This document shows positions 63,622 to 64,000 of a DNA stretch of 64,000 nucleotides, piece by piece. The notes beneath the pieces were generated by a model, which saw nothing but the letters and a program-made list of their open reading frames with translations, made no database searches and was not told the origin of the DNA. The stretch comes from CAZOOK01 sp964581385 (GTDB taxonomy: Bacteria; Pseudomonadota; Gammaproteobacteria; Nevskiales; Nevskiaceae). Each line of letters opens with the position of its first letter. Within the stretch, counting starts at the first letter, position 1. A program made the translations under genes and the position numbers. Where the stretch lies: contig CAZOOK010000002.1 in the NCBI GenBank assembly GCA_964581385.1, forward strand, positions 186,001-250,000. The letters run 5' to 3'.

Positions 63622-64000
63622 ATGAAAGGACACCGCCGGCCACCGGCGCATAGGCTCGCGTTGACGGCAGTTTTCACTGCCTGCCTCGCTGCGTGCAGCG
63701 GAAATCCGGTGACGCCACCGGTGACGCCGGCCGAGAGCTCCCCTTCCCCTCCGCCGCCGCCGCCAATCGTTGAATCACCACCGAAACCCAGCGTGCCCGA
63801 GCGTCCGCCGGCCGATGCTGCTTTTGATCTCGGTGAACGCTACCGCCTCGGCAAAGGCGTGGAACAGAATGACGATCTCGCACTCAAGTCATACCATCAC
63901 GCCGCCGAACTGGGCAGCATTCGCGCCGGCTATATGATCGGCCTATTCTACAAGCAGGGCCGGTCGGTCGCGAAAGACTCCGCACAGGGTCTGCGCTGGT
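63622..64000 (+). CDS. Sel1-repeat lipoprotein, 3' end outside the window
   Basis: An open frame from ATG at 63622 to the window edge, 126 residues so far. A lipoprotein signal ends in the lipobox LAAC (Cys25), followed by a proline-rich linker (about 28-65, including PSPPPPPPIV). Sel1-like repeats then start: AAFDLGERYRLGKGVEQNDD and ALKSYHHAAELGSIRAGYMI. Such proteins mediate protein contacts at the envelope. AGGGAA lies upstream of the ATG. It is divergent from oxyR across 165 bases. Confidence 0.72.
   Translation, partial: MKGHRRPPAHRLALTAVFTACLAACSGNPVTPPVTPAESSPSPPPPPPIVESPPKPSVPERPPADAAFDLGERYRLGKGVEQNDDLALKSYHHAAELGSIRAGYMIGLFYKQGRSVAKDSAQGLRW

Overview
The window looks like the chromosome of a betaproteobacterium. 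The evidence is gene order: a complete mraZ-to-lpxC division and cell-wall cluster runs into an M23 peptidase, a DUF721 gene, secA, argJ, a Nudix/ThiE fusion, yacG, zapD, coaE and pilDCB, and a lytic transglycosylase gene overlaps a multifunctional cca. MurE carries the meso-diaminopimelate signature, so the wall is Gram-negative type. A zinc-motif sulfate adenylyltransferase of the kind common in sulfur oxidisers hints at sulfur metabolism. The species cannot be named from this sequence alone.

Layout. Bases 1-546 hold a decayed membrane glycosyltransferase fragment, followed by an O-acyltransferase with an SGNH domain on the minus strand (567-2489). Bases 2.7-18.7 kb are visibly more AT-rich and form a surface-glycan island. 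It contains a type IV pilin gene with a textbook sigma-54 promoter, two tandem TMTC-like GT-C proteins, two methyltransferases, another GT-C protein, two DegT-type aminotransferases, two FemAB-like acyltransferases, a Wzx-type flippase, and GT4 and GT2 glycosyltransferases. The island lies between pilA and pilB-pilC-pilD (18.8-23.1 kb), so the pilin and its assembly and processing genes flank it. A 373-bp element with perfect 33-bp terminal inverted repeats separates pilC from pilD.

Bases 23-31 kb carry coaE, zapD, yacG, the Nudix/ThiE fusion, argJ, secA, the M23 peptidase and the DUF721 gene. Bases 31.5-50.4 kb are the division and cell-wall (dcw) cluster on the minus strand: mraZ, rsmH, ftsL, ftsI, murE, murF, mraY, murD, ftsW, murG, murC, murB, ddl, ftsQ, ftsA, ftsZ, lpxC. 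Most neighbours overlap by 1-7 bases, and an array of MraZ-type repeats precedes mraZ. Together these genes make lipid II, build the septum and start lipid A synthesis.

Bases 50.6-64 kb carry an NRDE protein, a pteridine-reductase-like SDR, uppP (undecaprenyl-phosphate recycling for the wall and glycan pathways), a membrane GT-C-like protein, a small secreted unknown, cca, slt, sat, a secreted DUF3472-like protein, and a tight minus-strand operon of oxyR, an EI24/CysZ-like gene and a Gdt1-type manganese transporter gene. A Sel1-repeat lipoprotein gene runs off the right edge. No tRNA, rRNA, CRISPR array or transposase gene was recognised.

The most interesting region is the putative pilin or surface glycosylation island. 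Two aminotransferase/FemAB-like pairs flank a flippase in mirror order, and one aminotransferase carries asparagine where the PLP-binding aspartate is expected.
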